The position numbers and the translations under genes were made by a program. Source: Kofleriaceae bacterium (GTDB lineage Bacteria; Myxococcota_A; Polyangia; Haliangiales; Haliangiaceae). From it: 64,000 nt of DNA. Shown here piece after piece: positions 1 through 8,330 of the stretch. Every line of letters begins with the position of its first letter. Positions within the stretch are counted from its first letter, which is position 1. The stretch lies in contig JAGPCY010000015.1 in the NCBI GenBank assembly GCA_018057825.1, positions 24,200-88,199 of the forward strand, read 5' to 3'. The notes under the pieces were generated by a model. It was not told the origin of the DNA and did not search any database. It was given only the letters and a program-made list of their open reading frames with translations.

Positions 1-783
1 TCCCTGCGCTGCAGCAGACAGCGGCTGAACGGCGGCCCTCACGCACCACCACCACCACCGCTCAGATGGACGGCGGTGCTCCCGCGATCCGGACCTCTTC
101 GTGAAAGGTGGGTGGGGGCCCCTTCGCGTTGCGAAGGGGGAGGGTTATGTCGGAGGTCACCAACTCCCTGCGCTGCAGCAGACAGCGGCTGAACGGCGGC
201 CCTCACGCACCACCACCACCACCGCTCAGATGGACGGCGGTGCTCCCGCGATCCGGACCTCTTCGTGAAAGGTGGGTGGGGGCCCCTTCGCTTTGCGAAG
301 GGGGAGGGTTTTGCCGGAGGTCACCAACTCCCTGCGCTGAAGCAGACAGCGGCTGAACGCCGGCCCTCACGCACCACCACCACCGCCCCAGATCTCCCAC
401 GATGCTCCCGCGATCCGGACGTTTTGGGTGGGGGCCCCTTCGCTTTGCGAAGGGGGAGGGTCTTGTCGGAGGTCACCGACTCCCTGCGCTGAAGCAGACA
501 GCGGCTGAACGCCGGCCCTCACGCACCACCACCACCGCTCAGATGGACGACGGTGCTCCCGCGATCCGGACGTTTTGGGTGGGGGCCCCTTCGCTTTGCG
601 AAGGAGGAGGGTTTTTTCCGAGGTCACCAACTCCCTGCGCTGAAGCAGACAGCGGCTGAACGCCGGCCCTCACGTGCCACCACCGCCGCCCAGATCGCCC
701 ACGACGCTCCCGCGATCCGGACGTTATGGGAGGGGGGCCCCTTCGCGAAGCGAAGGGGGGAGGGTTTTTTCGAAAAACCCTCC
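1..783. repeat. Tandem array of five ~150-164 bp multi-hairpin repeats (array A)
   Basis: Five head-to-tail copies begin near 1, 165, 329, 481 and 632, with periods of 164, 164, 152 and 151. Each copy has a conserved head (GAGGTCACCAACTCCCTGCG), an A/C-rich CACCACCACC stretch, a GCTCCCGCGATCCGGAC block, and a perfect 9 bp hairpin (CCCCTTCGC, 3-nt loop, GCGAAGGGG, first copy 119-139). The copy ends in GGAGGGTT. The stem is kept while the loop varies (GTT, TTT, GAA). No protein-like reading frame is conserved, and the array may continue to the left of the window. It ends only a few bases from the 3' end of tRNA-Cys. Related arrays lie at 7698-7999 and 31494-31938. It is not a CRISPR, because whole units repeat without unique spacers. 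Confidence 0.9.
759..783 (-). terminator. Terminator-like hairpin downstream of tRNA-Cys
   Basis: A perfect 11 bp inverted repeat (GGAGGGTTTTT / AAAAACCCTCC, 3-nt loop) lies 5 bases past the mature 3' end of the tRNA on the minus strand. It has no clear U-tract after the stem, so intrinsic termination is plausible but unproven. It is also the last element of repeat array A. Confidence 0.45.
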
Positions 784-788
784 AACAG

Positions 789-860
<72 letters not shown>

Positions 861-919
861 GACGTCGCTGTCGGGTTTACCAACCCGGCCCGGCGCCTGC
901 AAGAGTGGCGGCGCGGGAA

Positions 920-3062
920 TCAACGGGCGCGACCGAGGACGAACTCGAGGCCGAACCCGACGGTCCAGGTCGAGGCCACCCCGCCGCTGCGATCGGCCCC
1001 GAGGTGTTGCCGACCGTCGAGGCGCAAGGTCACGGCGCGATCGGCCGCGACCGCGGCGGTCACGCCCCAGGCCACGTCAGGATCGAGATCTCGCTCGAGG
1101 TCGCGCGGCGGGCTGGGCAGGGCGAAGCCGCCGCCGCCCACGAGCACGCGCAGCTCGCCGCGGGGGCGTTCGAGCAGGCGGACGCCGAGGTAGGCGTGGC
1201 CGCCCAGCACCAGGGCGCTGTCGTCGCGGTCGACCAGCGAGGTCGGCACCACCGCCAGCTCGGCCTCCGCGAACAGCGCGGGCCGGAACCACCAGGCCGC
1301 GCGGGCGGTGACCGCCGCGCCGCTGGCGACGATGTCGCCGTCGAGCGCCGGGTTGCCCAGCTCATTGCCGCCGACCGCGTCGGTCGACAGGAGCACGGCG
1401 CCGACGCTGATGCCGGCGGTCGCGATCGGCCGGCGCGGCGCTGCCGCGGGCGGCGGCGGTGCCTCGGGCACCTCGGTCGGCGCCGGCTGCCGGATGCTGA
1501 TCGCGACCTCACCGAGCGCGCGCTGGGTCGCGGGATCGATCACGCGGATCGAGCCGCTGGCCGGTGCGTCGGCGGCGGCGCGCACCGTGGCGATCACCTC
1601 GCCCGGGCTCGCGACGCTCAGGGTCGCGGTGATGCCGGGGGACGCCTCGACCTGCCAGGTCGACCCGAGCGGCGCGTTGCTGGTCAGCGCCAGGGCGACC
1701 TCGACGGTGGCGCCAGCCTCGAGCTCGACGGTGCCGGAGCGCGGCGCGACCTCGACCCCGACGACCTCGAGGGCCAGGGGCGCGAAGGCCTGGCCACCGT
1801 CGACGCAGGTGACCGCCGTCGGGCCGACGTCGGTGAGCACGAGCTCGGCCGCGGCGTCTCCGCCCGCGGTCGCGCAGGCCAGCCCGTCGGTGGTGAGGCG
1901 GGCGCCGCGGGCGACCAGGAGCGGGGCCGGGGCCGCGGTCGGAGCGATCGGGGCGTCGTCCGCCAGCGCGGCCGGGAGCGGGGCGGTCGCCGCGCCCGGC
2001 GCCGCGATCGCCAGGCCGCGGACCACGATCTCGAGAGCCGGCCCGGGCTTGCTCTCGAGTCGATCGCGATCGAGCGACGCGATCCGGGCCTGATAGCGAC
2101 CGGGCGGTGCGCCGTGCAGCTCGAAGCGGGTCACGCTCGCCGGAAGCTCGACGGCCGCGACCACTGCGTCGCCGCGCGCCAGCTCGATCCGATAGCTCGC
2201 GGCCTTGGGCTCGGGGGCCCACGCCGCGTCGACGGTGGCGCCGTCGCCGACCGCCAGGAAGCCGAGGGGGCCGGGGGTCATCCAGCGCGGCGCGGGCGGC
2301 AGCGGCCGCGGCCGCTCGGGCGGCTTGCCGACCGCGATCCGCGTGCCCATCCCCGAGGCGACCGCGACCTTGCCGCCGGCCTTGCCGCGGACGGCCACCG
2401 CGTCGCCGTCGTGGTTGGCCACCGTCGACAGGCCGGCCGGGTCGACCGCGACCAGCGCGCTGCCGCGCCCGAGCTCGGACTCCGACGATGGCGTCACGAC
2501 CTTGAGCCGCTTGCCCGACAGCTCGCCCAGTCGGCTGCGCAGCGCGCCGCGCTCGAGCACGGCCTCCGGGGCGTCGATCCGGGCGCGCCGGCGCTCGGGG
2601 ACCGTAGATCACGACCACGGTGTTCTCGCGCAGGTACAGCCGCTGGGTGTCGATGAAGGTCACCTCGGCCGAGGCGCGCTCCTCGGCGCCGACCCGCCAG
2701 GCCCGGAACAGATCCATGCCGCGGCGGGCCGCGTCCCACGCCGGCTCGCTGGGGCGGCGAACCCGGACGTCGCCCGACTTGCCGGTCAGGCGCGCGTCGG
2801 GGCGGTCCTCGACCTTGGGCACCTTCAGGATCTGCCCGGCGACGAGCTGGTGGGGCAGCGGGCCGAGCTGGGGGTTCAGGCGGTGGAGCTCCGGCAAGAG
2901 CCGGCGATCGCCCAGCACCCGGACCGCGATCTCCATGCAGGTCTCGCCGCCCTGGACCACGTAGTCGGTGGTCGGCTCGTCGGCGGACGCGGGCGCGGGC
3001 GCGGCCAGGGCCACGGCGCAGGTGACGACAGACGCGAGACGAAGGCTGGCGAGATGAGGCAT
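920..3062 (-). CDS. LysM-FecR outer-membrane/surface protein, interrupted by an apparent frameshift
   Basis: This is the last gene of the kinase-cyclase operon; its ATG overlaps the preceding stop as TGATG. The N-terminus is a signal peptide ending near PASADEPT. A LysM domain follows (VQGGETCMEIAVRVLGDRRL to AGQILKVPKV), then a FecR-like segment (GDVRVRRPSEP, LRENTVVVIYGP). At about 2597-2600 (GGGG on the plus strand) the frame shifts, and the protein continues in another frame as RIDAPEAVLERGALRSRL, then FecR-like repeats, an Ig/fibronectin-like region and a C-terminal beta-barrel-like end (TVGFGLEFVLGRAR). Removing one base restores a single ~713-residue protein. Either a homopolymer sequencing error or a real disruption would explain it. 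In related proteins LysM binds glycan (family knowledge); a wall-to-outer-membrane role here is inference. Confidence 0.75.
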
Positions 3063-4369
3063 CACGGCGTTCCTGGCTTCGCGCGCCGCAGGCGGCGCTC
3101 GATCTTGCGCGCCGCCACATCGGCGGCCAGCGGGCGGGTGAGGACATCGGCGACGCCGCGGCGGGCCAACGTCAGCGAGGCGGCGATGTCGCCAGCGGCG
3201 ACCGCGGCGATCACCGGGCGTCCCGTGGCGAGGCAGGCGTCGACGGTCGGGCTGTCGGCGTCGACGACGATCAGATCGGCCGCGGCCGCCTCGGCGGGCA
3301 CCGAGCGGTGGCACGCGACGCCCGAGGCCGCCAGCGCCACCATGACCTCGTCGGGGATCGCGCCGATCACCGCGACCGTGCCGAGGACGGCGCCGGTCGG
3401 CACGGCCTGCGCCGCCTCGGTCTGGGTCACCATCCGGTGCGCGCGATCCTCGACCACCTTGCCGCGCCCGAAGCCCGGCCGCCAGCCGCCCCCGTCGAGC
3501 TGGGTCGCCAGGCGCTCGCAGCTCACCGCGACCTCGGCCATCGTCGGTCGATCGGCGGGCGCCTTCTGCAGCATCCGCCCGACCAGGACGCCGACCGCGT
3601 CGGGCAGGCCGGGCACCAGCGCGGTCAAGACCGGCGGCGCGGTGTAGACGTGTTTGCTCATCACCAGCGCGGCGGCGCCGTCGAAGGGCGGTCGATCGGC
3701 GCACAGCTCGAACAGGATGCAGCCGAGCGCGTAGACGTCGGAGGCCGCGGTCAGCGGCGCCGCGCGCGCCTGCTCCGGCGACATGTACATCGGCGTGCCG
3801 CCGGTGACGTCGGCCTGGGTCAGCCGGCCGGTGGCGTCGGCGCCGTCGAGGGAGAACGCCAGGCCGAAGTCGATCACCACCGCGCGCTCGGCGTCGCCCC
3901 GACGGTCGATCAGGATGTTGTCGGGCTTGAGGTCGCGGTGGATCATGCCGGCCTGGTGGGCGTGCGCCATGGCCCGGGCGACCTCGGCGGTCACCGCCAG
4001 GGCCCGGGACAGCGGCAGGCCGCCGTCGGCCAGGCGAAACAGGGTCTGGCCGCTCAAGAGCTCCATCACCAGGAAGCCGCGGGGACCGTCTTGCCCGACG
4101 TCGTAGATCTTGCACAGCCCGGGGTGATCGAGGCGGGCGGCCAGCTTGCCCTCGCGGAGGAACCGGCCGCGGGCCAGCGGATCCTCGAGGCTCATGATCT
4201 TGAGCGCGACCTCGCGTCCGAGGACCGTGTCGCGGGCCCGCCACACCGAGCCCATGCCGCCGGCGCCGAGCGGCGCCTCGAGGCGGTAGCGGTCGAGCAC
4301 CACCTGGGCGACGTCGACCACCGCGAACATGCCCGACGGCAAGGTCGGGTGGCTGCTGTCGACCGTCAC
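3062..4369 (-). CDS. Ser/Thr protein kinase with C-terminal receiver-like domain
   Basis: This is a bacterial PknB-type kinase of 435 aa. The glycine loop GAGGMG is at about 35-40, the ATP-binding Lys at 57 (VALKIM), HRDLKPDN at about 144-151 and DFG at 167-169, followed by GGTPMYMSPEQA. The catalytic residues look intact. Residues ~320-430 resemble a response-regulator receiver fold (LIVVDAD strand, PVIAAVAAGD, final RPLAAD), but the usual conserved Lys is Arg. It has no transmembrane segment. The GTG start overlaps the cyclase stop by 4 nt (GTGA), and its own stop overlaps the LysM gene, so the three are probably translationally coupled. The second operon kinase (6178-7443) has the same C-terminal domain. 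Confidence 0.92.
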   Translation of the reverse strand: MTVDSSHPTLPSGMFAVVDVAQVVLDRYRLEAPLGAGGMGSVWRARDTVLGREVALKIMSLEDPLARGRFLREGKLAARLDHPGLCKIYDVGQDGPRGFLVMELLSGQTLFRLADGGLPLSRALAVTAEVARAMAHAHQAGMIHRDLKPDNILIDRRGDAERAVVIDFGLAFSLDGADATGRLTQADVTGGTPMYMSPEQARAAPLTAASDVYALGCILFELCADRPPFDGAAALVMSKHVYTAPPVLTALVPGLPDAVGVLVGRMLQKAPADRPTMAEVAVSCERLATQLDGGGWRPGFGRGKVVEDRAHRMVTQTEAAQAVPTGAVLGTVAVIGAIPDEVMVALAASGVACHRSVPAEAAAADLIVVDADSPTVDACLATGRPVIAAVAAGDIAASLTLARRGVADVLTRPLAADVAARKIERRLRRAKPGTP

Positions 4370-6129
4370 GTCGCCACCTCGTACAGCTCGATCATCTCGG
4401 CGCGGCCCGGCGCCTGGTGGGCGCCCAGCGCGATGTACTCGGGGCCGGGCGCGGCGTCCTTGGTCGCGCGCGACGCCAGGATCTGCTGCGGCCGCGCCAG
4501 GGCCTCGAGCCGGGCCGCGACGTTCACGGTGTCGCCGATGCAGGTGTACTCCATGCGGGCCTCGGAGCCGAAGTTGCCGACCACCGCCTCGCCGGTGTTG
4601 AGACCGATCGCGAGGTGGATCGTGACCCCGTACTGCGCCTGCCAGGCCTCGTTGCCGATCTCGAGCCAGCGCAGCATGTCCTCGGCCGCCGCCACGGCGC
4701 GGGCCGCGTGGTCCGGCTGCTCGGCGGGCGCGCCCCAGAACGCCATCACGCAGTCGCCGATGAACTTGTCGACCGTGCCGCCGTGGCGGAAGACGATCTC
4801 GGTGAGGATCGTGAAGAGCTGGTTCAGGATCGCGACCACCTGCTCGGGCGGGAGCTTCTCGACCAGGCTGGTGAACGACGCGACGTCGGCGAACAGGACG
4901 GTGATCTGGCGGCGCTCGCCGCCGAGGCGGAGGTCTTGCTTCTCGGCGACGATCTGATCGACGAGCTGGGCCGGCAGGTAGCGGCCGAGGTCGCCGCGGA
5001 TCTTGCGCTCGCGCGCGATCGTCGCCTCGCTGGCCGACAGGTCGGCGGCGGCGTTCGACATCGCGGTCGCCAGGTCCTCGAGCTCGTCGCCGGTGTCGAC
5101 CTGGACCCGACGCTCGAAGCGGCGGTGCGCGAGGTCATCGGCGAAGCCGACCAGGGTCCGGACCGGCGCGGTCAAGCGGCCGCTCCACACCAAGGCCAGG
5201 CCGATCGCGCCGAGGGCGGCCAGCGCGATCGCGATGATCACCGCGCGCCGCATCCGCGGGATCGACGCGAACACCGTGGCCGCAGGGCGCTCGGCGACGA
5301 CGACCCACGGCACCTCCTGGAGGCTGCGGGCCGCGCCGACCACCTCGCCACCGGCGCGCGGGTAGATGCCGAAGGCGTCGAAGCGGGTGGGCTGGGTCGG
5401 GTCGCTCGAGCCGATCTTGGCCAGCACGCCGACCACGCCATCGGTGCGCGCCGCCGGCAGCTCGAAGGCGACCTCGGGATCGGGGTGGGCGAGGATGCGG
5501 CGGTTGGCGTCGACGATGAAGACGCTGCCGAGATCGCCGCCGAAGCTGTCGTGGGCGAGCTGCTCGACCTGATCCTGGACCGCGGCCAGGGACGCCGGGG
5601 CCATCACGTACCAGGTGGTCACCCCGCGCGCCGGCACCACCATCATCGCCCGCGGGCCGGTTGGACCCGCGAAGGCGGCGCCGACCGCCGGTAGGTCGCC
5701 GGCGGCGCGGGCCCGAAGATCGTCGGGGAGGCGGTCGGGCATCACCGAGCCGGCGCCGGTCTCGGCGATCACCTCGACCGCGACGCCGTCGGCGTCGTAG
5801 ATGCCGACCTGATCGATCGTCGGGCTGGCGCTGACCAGGCGACGGACCACGGCGATGCGGATCTCCTCGGCGGTGTCGGGGTCGGCCAGGGTCGCGCCGA
5901 TCGCGGTCAGGGTCGCCTCGGTGTCATCGAGCGCCCGATCGCCGGCGCGCGCCAGGTCGGCGACCGCGGTGCGGAGCTGGCCGCGGATCGACTCTTCGAG
6001 GGCGGCCCGGTTGACGTCGATCAGGATGAAGCCGATCGCCACCAGCGGCGCCACCACCAGCGCGACCGTCATGGCCGCGAGGCGGACGCGGAACGAGCGC
6101 TTACGCACGGCGGCCACGGCGGCGAGCAT
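4366..6129 (-). CDS. Membrane adenylate cyclase (class III) with extracytoplasmic sensor and HAMP
   Basis: The 587-residue protein starts with a basic segment and a transmembrane helix (~20-42). An extracytoplasmic sensor region follows (~45-290, Cache-like by layout), then a second helix (AVIIAIALAALGAIGLALVW), a HAMP linker (RLTAPVRTL...DTGDEL) and a class III cyclase domain. Catalytic motifs are intact: metal Asp in LFADVASFT, KFIGDCVMAFWG with the adenine-type Lys, and IGDTVNVAARLE. It likely converts ATP to cAMP in response to an envelope signal. It lies between two Ser/Thr kinases in the operon, 48 bp downstream of the first. A cyclic-nucleotide-binding domain is encoded nearby at 8331-11171, a possible but unproven target. 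Confidence 0.93.
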   Translation of the reverse strand: MLAAVAAVRKRSFRVRLAAMTVALVVAPLVAIGFILIDVNRAALEESIRGQLRTAVADLARAGDRALDDTEATLTAIGATLADPDTAEEIRIAVVRRLVSASPTIDQVGIYDADGVAVEVIAETGAGSVMPDRLPDDLRARAAGDLPAVGAAFAGPTGPRAMMVVPARGVTTWYVMAPASLAAVQDQVEQLAHDSFGGDLGSVFIVDANRRILAHPDPEVAFELPAARTDGVVGVLAKIGSSDPTQPTRFDAFGIYPRAGGEVVGAARSLQEVPWVVVAERPAATVFASIPRMRRAVIIAIALAALGAIGLALVWSGRLTAPVRTLVGFADDLAHRRFERRVQVDTGDELEDLATAMSNAAADLSASEATIARERKIRGDLGRYLPAQLVDQIVAEKQDLRLGGERRQITVLFADVASFTSLVEKLPPEQVVAILNQLFTILTEIVFRHGGTVDKFIGDCVMAFWGAPAEQPDHAARAVAAAEDMLRWLEIGNEAWQAQYGVTIHLAIGLNTGEAVVGNFGSEARMEYTCIGDTVNVAARLEALARPQQILASRATKDAAPGPEYIALGAHQAPGRAEMIELYEVAT

Positions 6130-6177
6130 GCCGCGGCGCGACGGGCGCTCGCCACATACGACTCGGGTAGGTGCGGG

Positions 6178-7443
6178 TCATTTGGGCTCGGCGCCGACCG
6201 GGGTCAGGCGTCGGCTCGAGGTGGCGAGGCGTCGGAGCTTGCGGGCCAGGGCGTCGGCGCGCACCGGGCGGGGCAGGGCGTCCTTGCAGCCGACCCGGAC
6301 CCGGGCCGCCAAGGCGTCGAAGTCGCCGGCGGCGACGTCGGTGATCACCGGCAACGAGCCGGCGACCAGGGCCTGCAAGCGGGGCAGATCGGCGCCCGGG
6401 GCGAACACGGCCAGGGCCCGGCTGTTGCCGGCCTCGACCACCCGGATCCCGGCCGCCGCCAGCTCGACCCGCAGCTCGCCGTCGAGCTCGCCGTCGACCG
6501 CGAGGGGCAGGGTGTCGACGTCGTCGGGCGCGTCGGCGAAGGCCGGGCGCGGCAGGACCCGCTCGGAGCGTTCGCGCAGGCGAAACGAGCCCGAGGTCGT
6601 CGAGGTCGGCGCCAGGGCCGCGGTCAGGCCGGCGACCACCGCGGTCGCGGTCGGGCGCAAGGGGGGGCTCTTGCCCAGCATCGACAGCACCAGCTCGTCG
6701 AGGTCGATCGGGATCGTCGGCTCGATCTCGAGCTCGCGCAGCGACAGCGGCGGCGCGTAGGCGTGGCGCGTCAACAGCTCCGCGACCGGGCCGAGGAAGG
6801 GCGGTCGGCCGGCCAGCATCTCGTACAGCGTGCAGCCCAGCGAGTAGATGTCGGACGGCGGGCCGACCTGTTTGCCGCGAGCTTGCTCGGGCGACATGTA
6901 CGCCGGCGTGCCGCCAAGGATGCCCTCGTCGGTCATCCGCCCGATCGAGCTCGTGGGATCGGCGATGAAGGCCAGGCCGAAGTCGACCACCTTGATCAGT
7001 CGTCCGCTCGCGGCCGTCTCGAGGAAGGTGTTCTCGGGCTTGATGTCGCGATGGACCAGGTTGATCCGGTGCGCGGCCTCGAGGACCAAGGCGATCGCCC
7101 GCGCGATCTCGAGGGCGTCGGTCCGCGGCACGGCGCCGGCGTCGAGGCGGGCGCGCAAGGTCTGGCCGGCCAGGAGCTCCATCACCAGGTACAGCCCGCT
7201 CGGCGTCTCGCCGAAGTCATAGACCCGCACCGCGTTCGGATGATCGAGCGTCGCCGCGACCCGGGCCTCGCGCACGAACCGGGCCCGCGCATCGCCGCGG
7301 CTCGCCAGGTTCGCGTGCAAGATCTTCACCGCCACCTCGCGCGCCAGCTCTTCCTGGCGCGCGCGCCACACCACCCCCATCGCGCCCTCGCCGATCGGCG
7401 AGTCCAGCCGGTACTTGCCGGCGAGCACATCTCCCGCTTGCAC
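6178..7443 (-). CDS. Ser/Thr protein kinase with degenerate C-terminal receiver-like domain
   Basis: The start is placed at GTG 7443 (VQAGDVLAGKYRL). Upstream the frame runs only into a hexanucleotide tract that reads as an artificial Arg-Pro repeat. The 421-aa product has GEGAMG (18-23), Lys40 (VAVKIL), HRDIKPEN (131-138) and DFG (154-156), so it should be active. Residues ~310-421 match the tail of the kinase at 3062-4369 (PVITDVAAGDF, PRPVRAD, ARKLRRL). The acceptor-Asp strand reads AVFAPGAD, so phosphotransfer to this domain is unlikely. It is the first gene of the operon with adenylate cyclase, a second kinase and LysM-FecR protein. Confidence 0.92.
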   Translation of the reverse strand: MQAGDVLAGKYRLDSPIGEGAMGVVWRARQEELAREVAVKILHANLASRGDARARFVREARVAATLDHPNAVRVYDFGETPSGLYLVMELLAGQTLRARLDAGAVPRTDALEIARAIALVLEAAHRINLVHRDIKPENTFLETAASGRLIKVVDFGLAFIADPTSSIGRMTDEGILGGTPAYMSPEQARGKQVGPPSDIYSLGCTLYEMLAGRPPFLGPVAELLTRHAYAPPLSLRELEIEPTIPIDLDELVLSMLGKSPPLRPTATAVVAGLTAALAPTSTTSGSFRLRERSERVLPRPAFADAPDDVDTLPLAVDGELDGELRVELAAAGIRVVEAGNSRALAVFAPGADLPRLQALVAGSLPVITDVAAGDFDALAARVRVGCKDALPRPVRADALARKLRRLATSSRRLTPVGAEPK

Positions 7444-7531
7444 GGCCCACAGTATGCCACCCACCGCCCGCCCCGTGGTCCCCAACACCCGTCCGCTCCG
7501 CCTCCGCCTCTCCCTCTGCCTCCGCCGCCCC

Positions 7532-7669
7532 CGTCTCGGTCTCGGTCTCGGTCTCGGCCTCGGCCTCGGCCTCGGCCTCGGCCTCGGTCTCGGTCTCGGT
7601 CTCCGTCTCGGTCTCTGCCTCGGCCTCGGCCTCGGACTCGGTCTCGGTCTCGGCCTCGGTCTCCGCCTC
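7532..7669. repeat. Hexanucleotide tract (CTCGGY)n, 138 bp
   Basis: About 23 tandem copies of a 6-bp unit, CTCGGT or CTCGGC with a few CTCCGT/CTCGGA variants, lie about 90 bp upstream of the kinase start. A more degenerate CCTC-rich lead-in runs from about 7495. On the minus strand the unit is GAGRCC. A tract of the same unit and the same length is at 45044-45181. I see no evidence that it is translated. Confidence 0.9.
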
Positions 7670-7697
7670 ACCACCATCCTCGCCGCCACTAAACGCC

Positions 7698-7999
7698 CGA
7701 GGTCACCCCCTCACTGCGCTGAAGCAGCCGGCGCCCCTGGGGGGCGCCCGCCGACCGGAGGGAGGGGTCTCGGAGGGGAGGCTCGCTGGGGCTACGCCCC
7801 AGCGAGGGGAGGTTTGGTGACTTGGTGACAAACCTCCCCAAAAAGAACCGACCGGAGGGAGGGGTCTCGGAGGGGAGGCTCGCTGGGGCTACGCTCCAGC
7901 GAGGGGAGGTTTGGTGACAAACCTCCCCCAAAAACCGACCGGGAGGCTCGCTGGGGCTACGCCCCAGCGAGGGGAGGTTTGGTGACAAACCTCCCCAAA
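7698..7999. repeat. Multi-hairpin repeat array B
   Basis: The array has one full head (GAGGTCACC...CACTGCGCTGAAGCAG, 7699-7726) followed by a GGCGCCCC/GGGGCGCC hairpin (7730-7748). Three copies follow of an 11 bp hairpin, CTCGCTGGGGC-TAC-GCCCCAGCGAG (7782-7806, 7879-7903, 7947-7971). Each is followed by a second hairpin, GGGGAGGTTTG-GTGA-CAAACCTCCCC (complete at 7904-7929 and 7971-7996). The first copy of that second hairpin has an 8-nt duplication in its loop. One stem copy has a C-to-T change that still pairs as G-U. The right edge lies about 10 nt past the stop of the minus-strand lipoprotein gene. Confidence 0.88.
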
Positions 8000-8006
8000 A
8001 GAACGC

Positions 8007-8291
8007 TCAACTCAGCACGAACCCACGCCCGACATCCCCCTCGTCGCTCGAGCCACGGATGCGGTCGGCGCACGGATCGGCGCACGGATCACCCTCGCCG
8101 CACGGGTTGGCGGTCTGGTTCGGATCGGTCGCCGCGCACGGGTCGCCGGTCGGCTGATCGGGCTGGGCCTCGACGGTGGTGTCGGTGGTGGCCGGCTTGG
8201 CCTTGCCGCCGCAGGCCGCGGTGCCGAGCATGGCGCCGGCGAACACGACGGTCTTCCAGATGGTCTTGGTGGCTTCGCGACGAAGGTTCAT
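8007..8291 (-). CDS. Small lipoprotein
   Basis: This is a 94-aa product from ATG 8291 (MNLRREATKTIWKTV). It has a basic n-region, a hydrophobic segment and a lipobox (LGTAAC), then a Thr/Pro/Asp-rich mature part with paired-Cys motifs (GDPCAATDPN, NPCGEGDPCADPCADR). It has no recognised domain. The start lies 40 bp downstream of the polyferredoxin stop on the same strand, so it may be the last gene of the redox operon. A longer reading from 8327 is possible, but the lipoprotein signal fits 8291. Its stop abuts hairpin array B. The function is unknown. Confidence 0.7.
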   Translation of the reverse strand: MNLRREATKTIWKTVVFAGAMLGTAACGGKAKPATTDTTVEAQPDQPTGDPCAATDPNQTANPCGEGDPCADPCADRIRGSSDEGDVGRGFVLS

Positions 8292-8330
8292 CCGACGGAT
8301 CGTACGCGGCAAAACGCCGCAGTTCAACGT

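Noticed and set aside
1-783. CRISPR array
   Set aside because: Whole 150-164 bp units repeat with no unique spacers and no cas genes nearby.
7440-7689. N-terminal extension of the kinase with a long Arg-Pro repeat
   Set aside because: This is only a reading of the hexanucleotide tract. Kinase homology begins at the GTG at 7443.
7972-7996. Canonical intrinsic terminator
   Set aside because: The stem is strong, but no U-tract follows on the minus strand, so I only call it a structured repeat.
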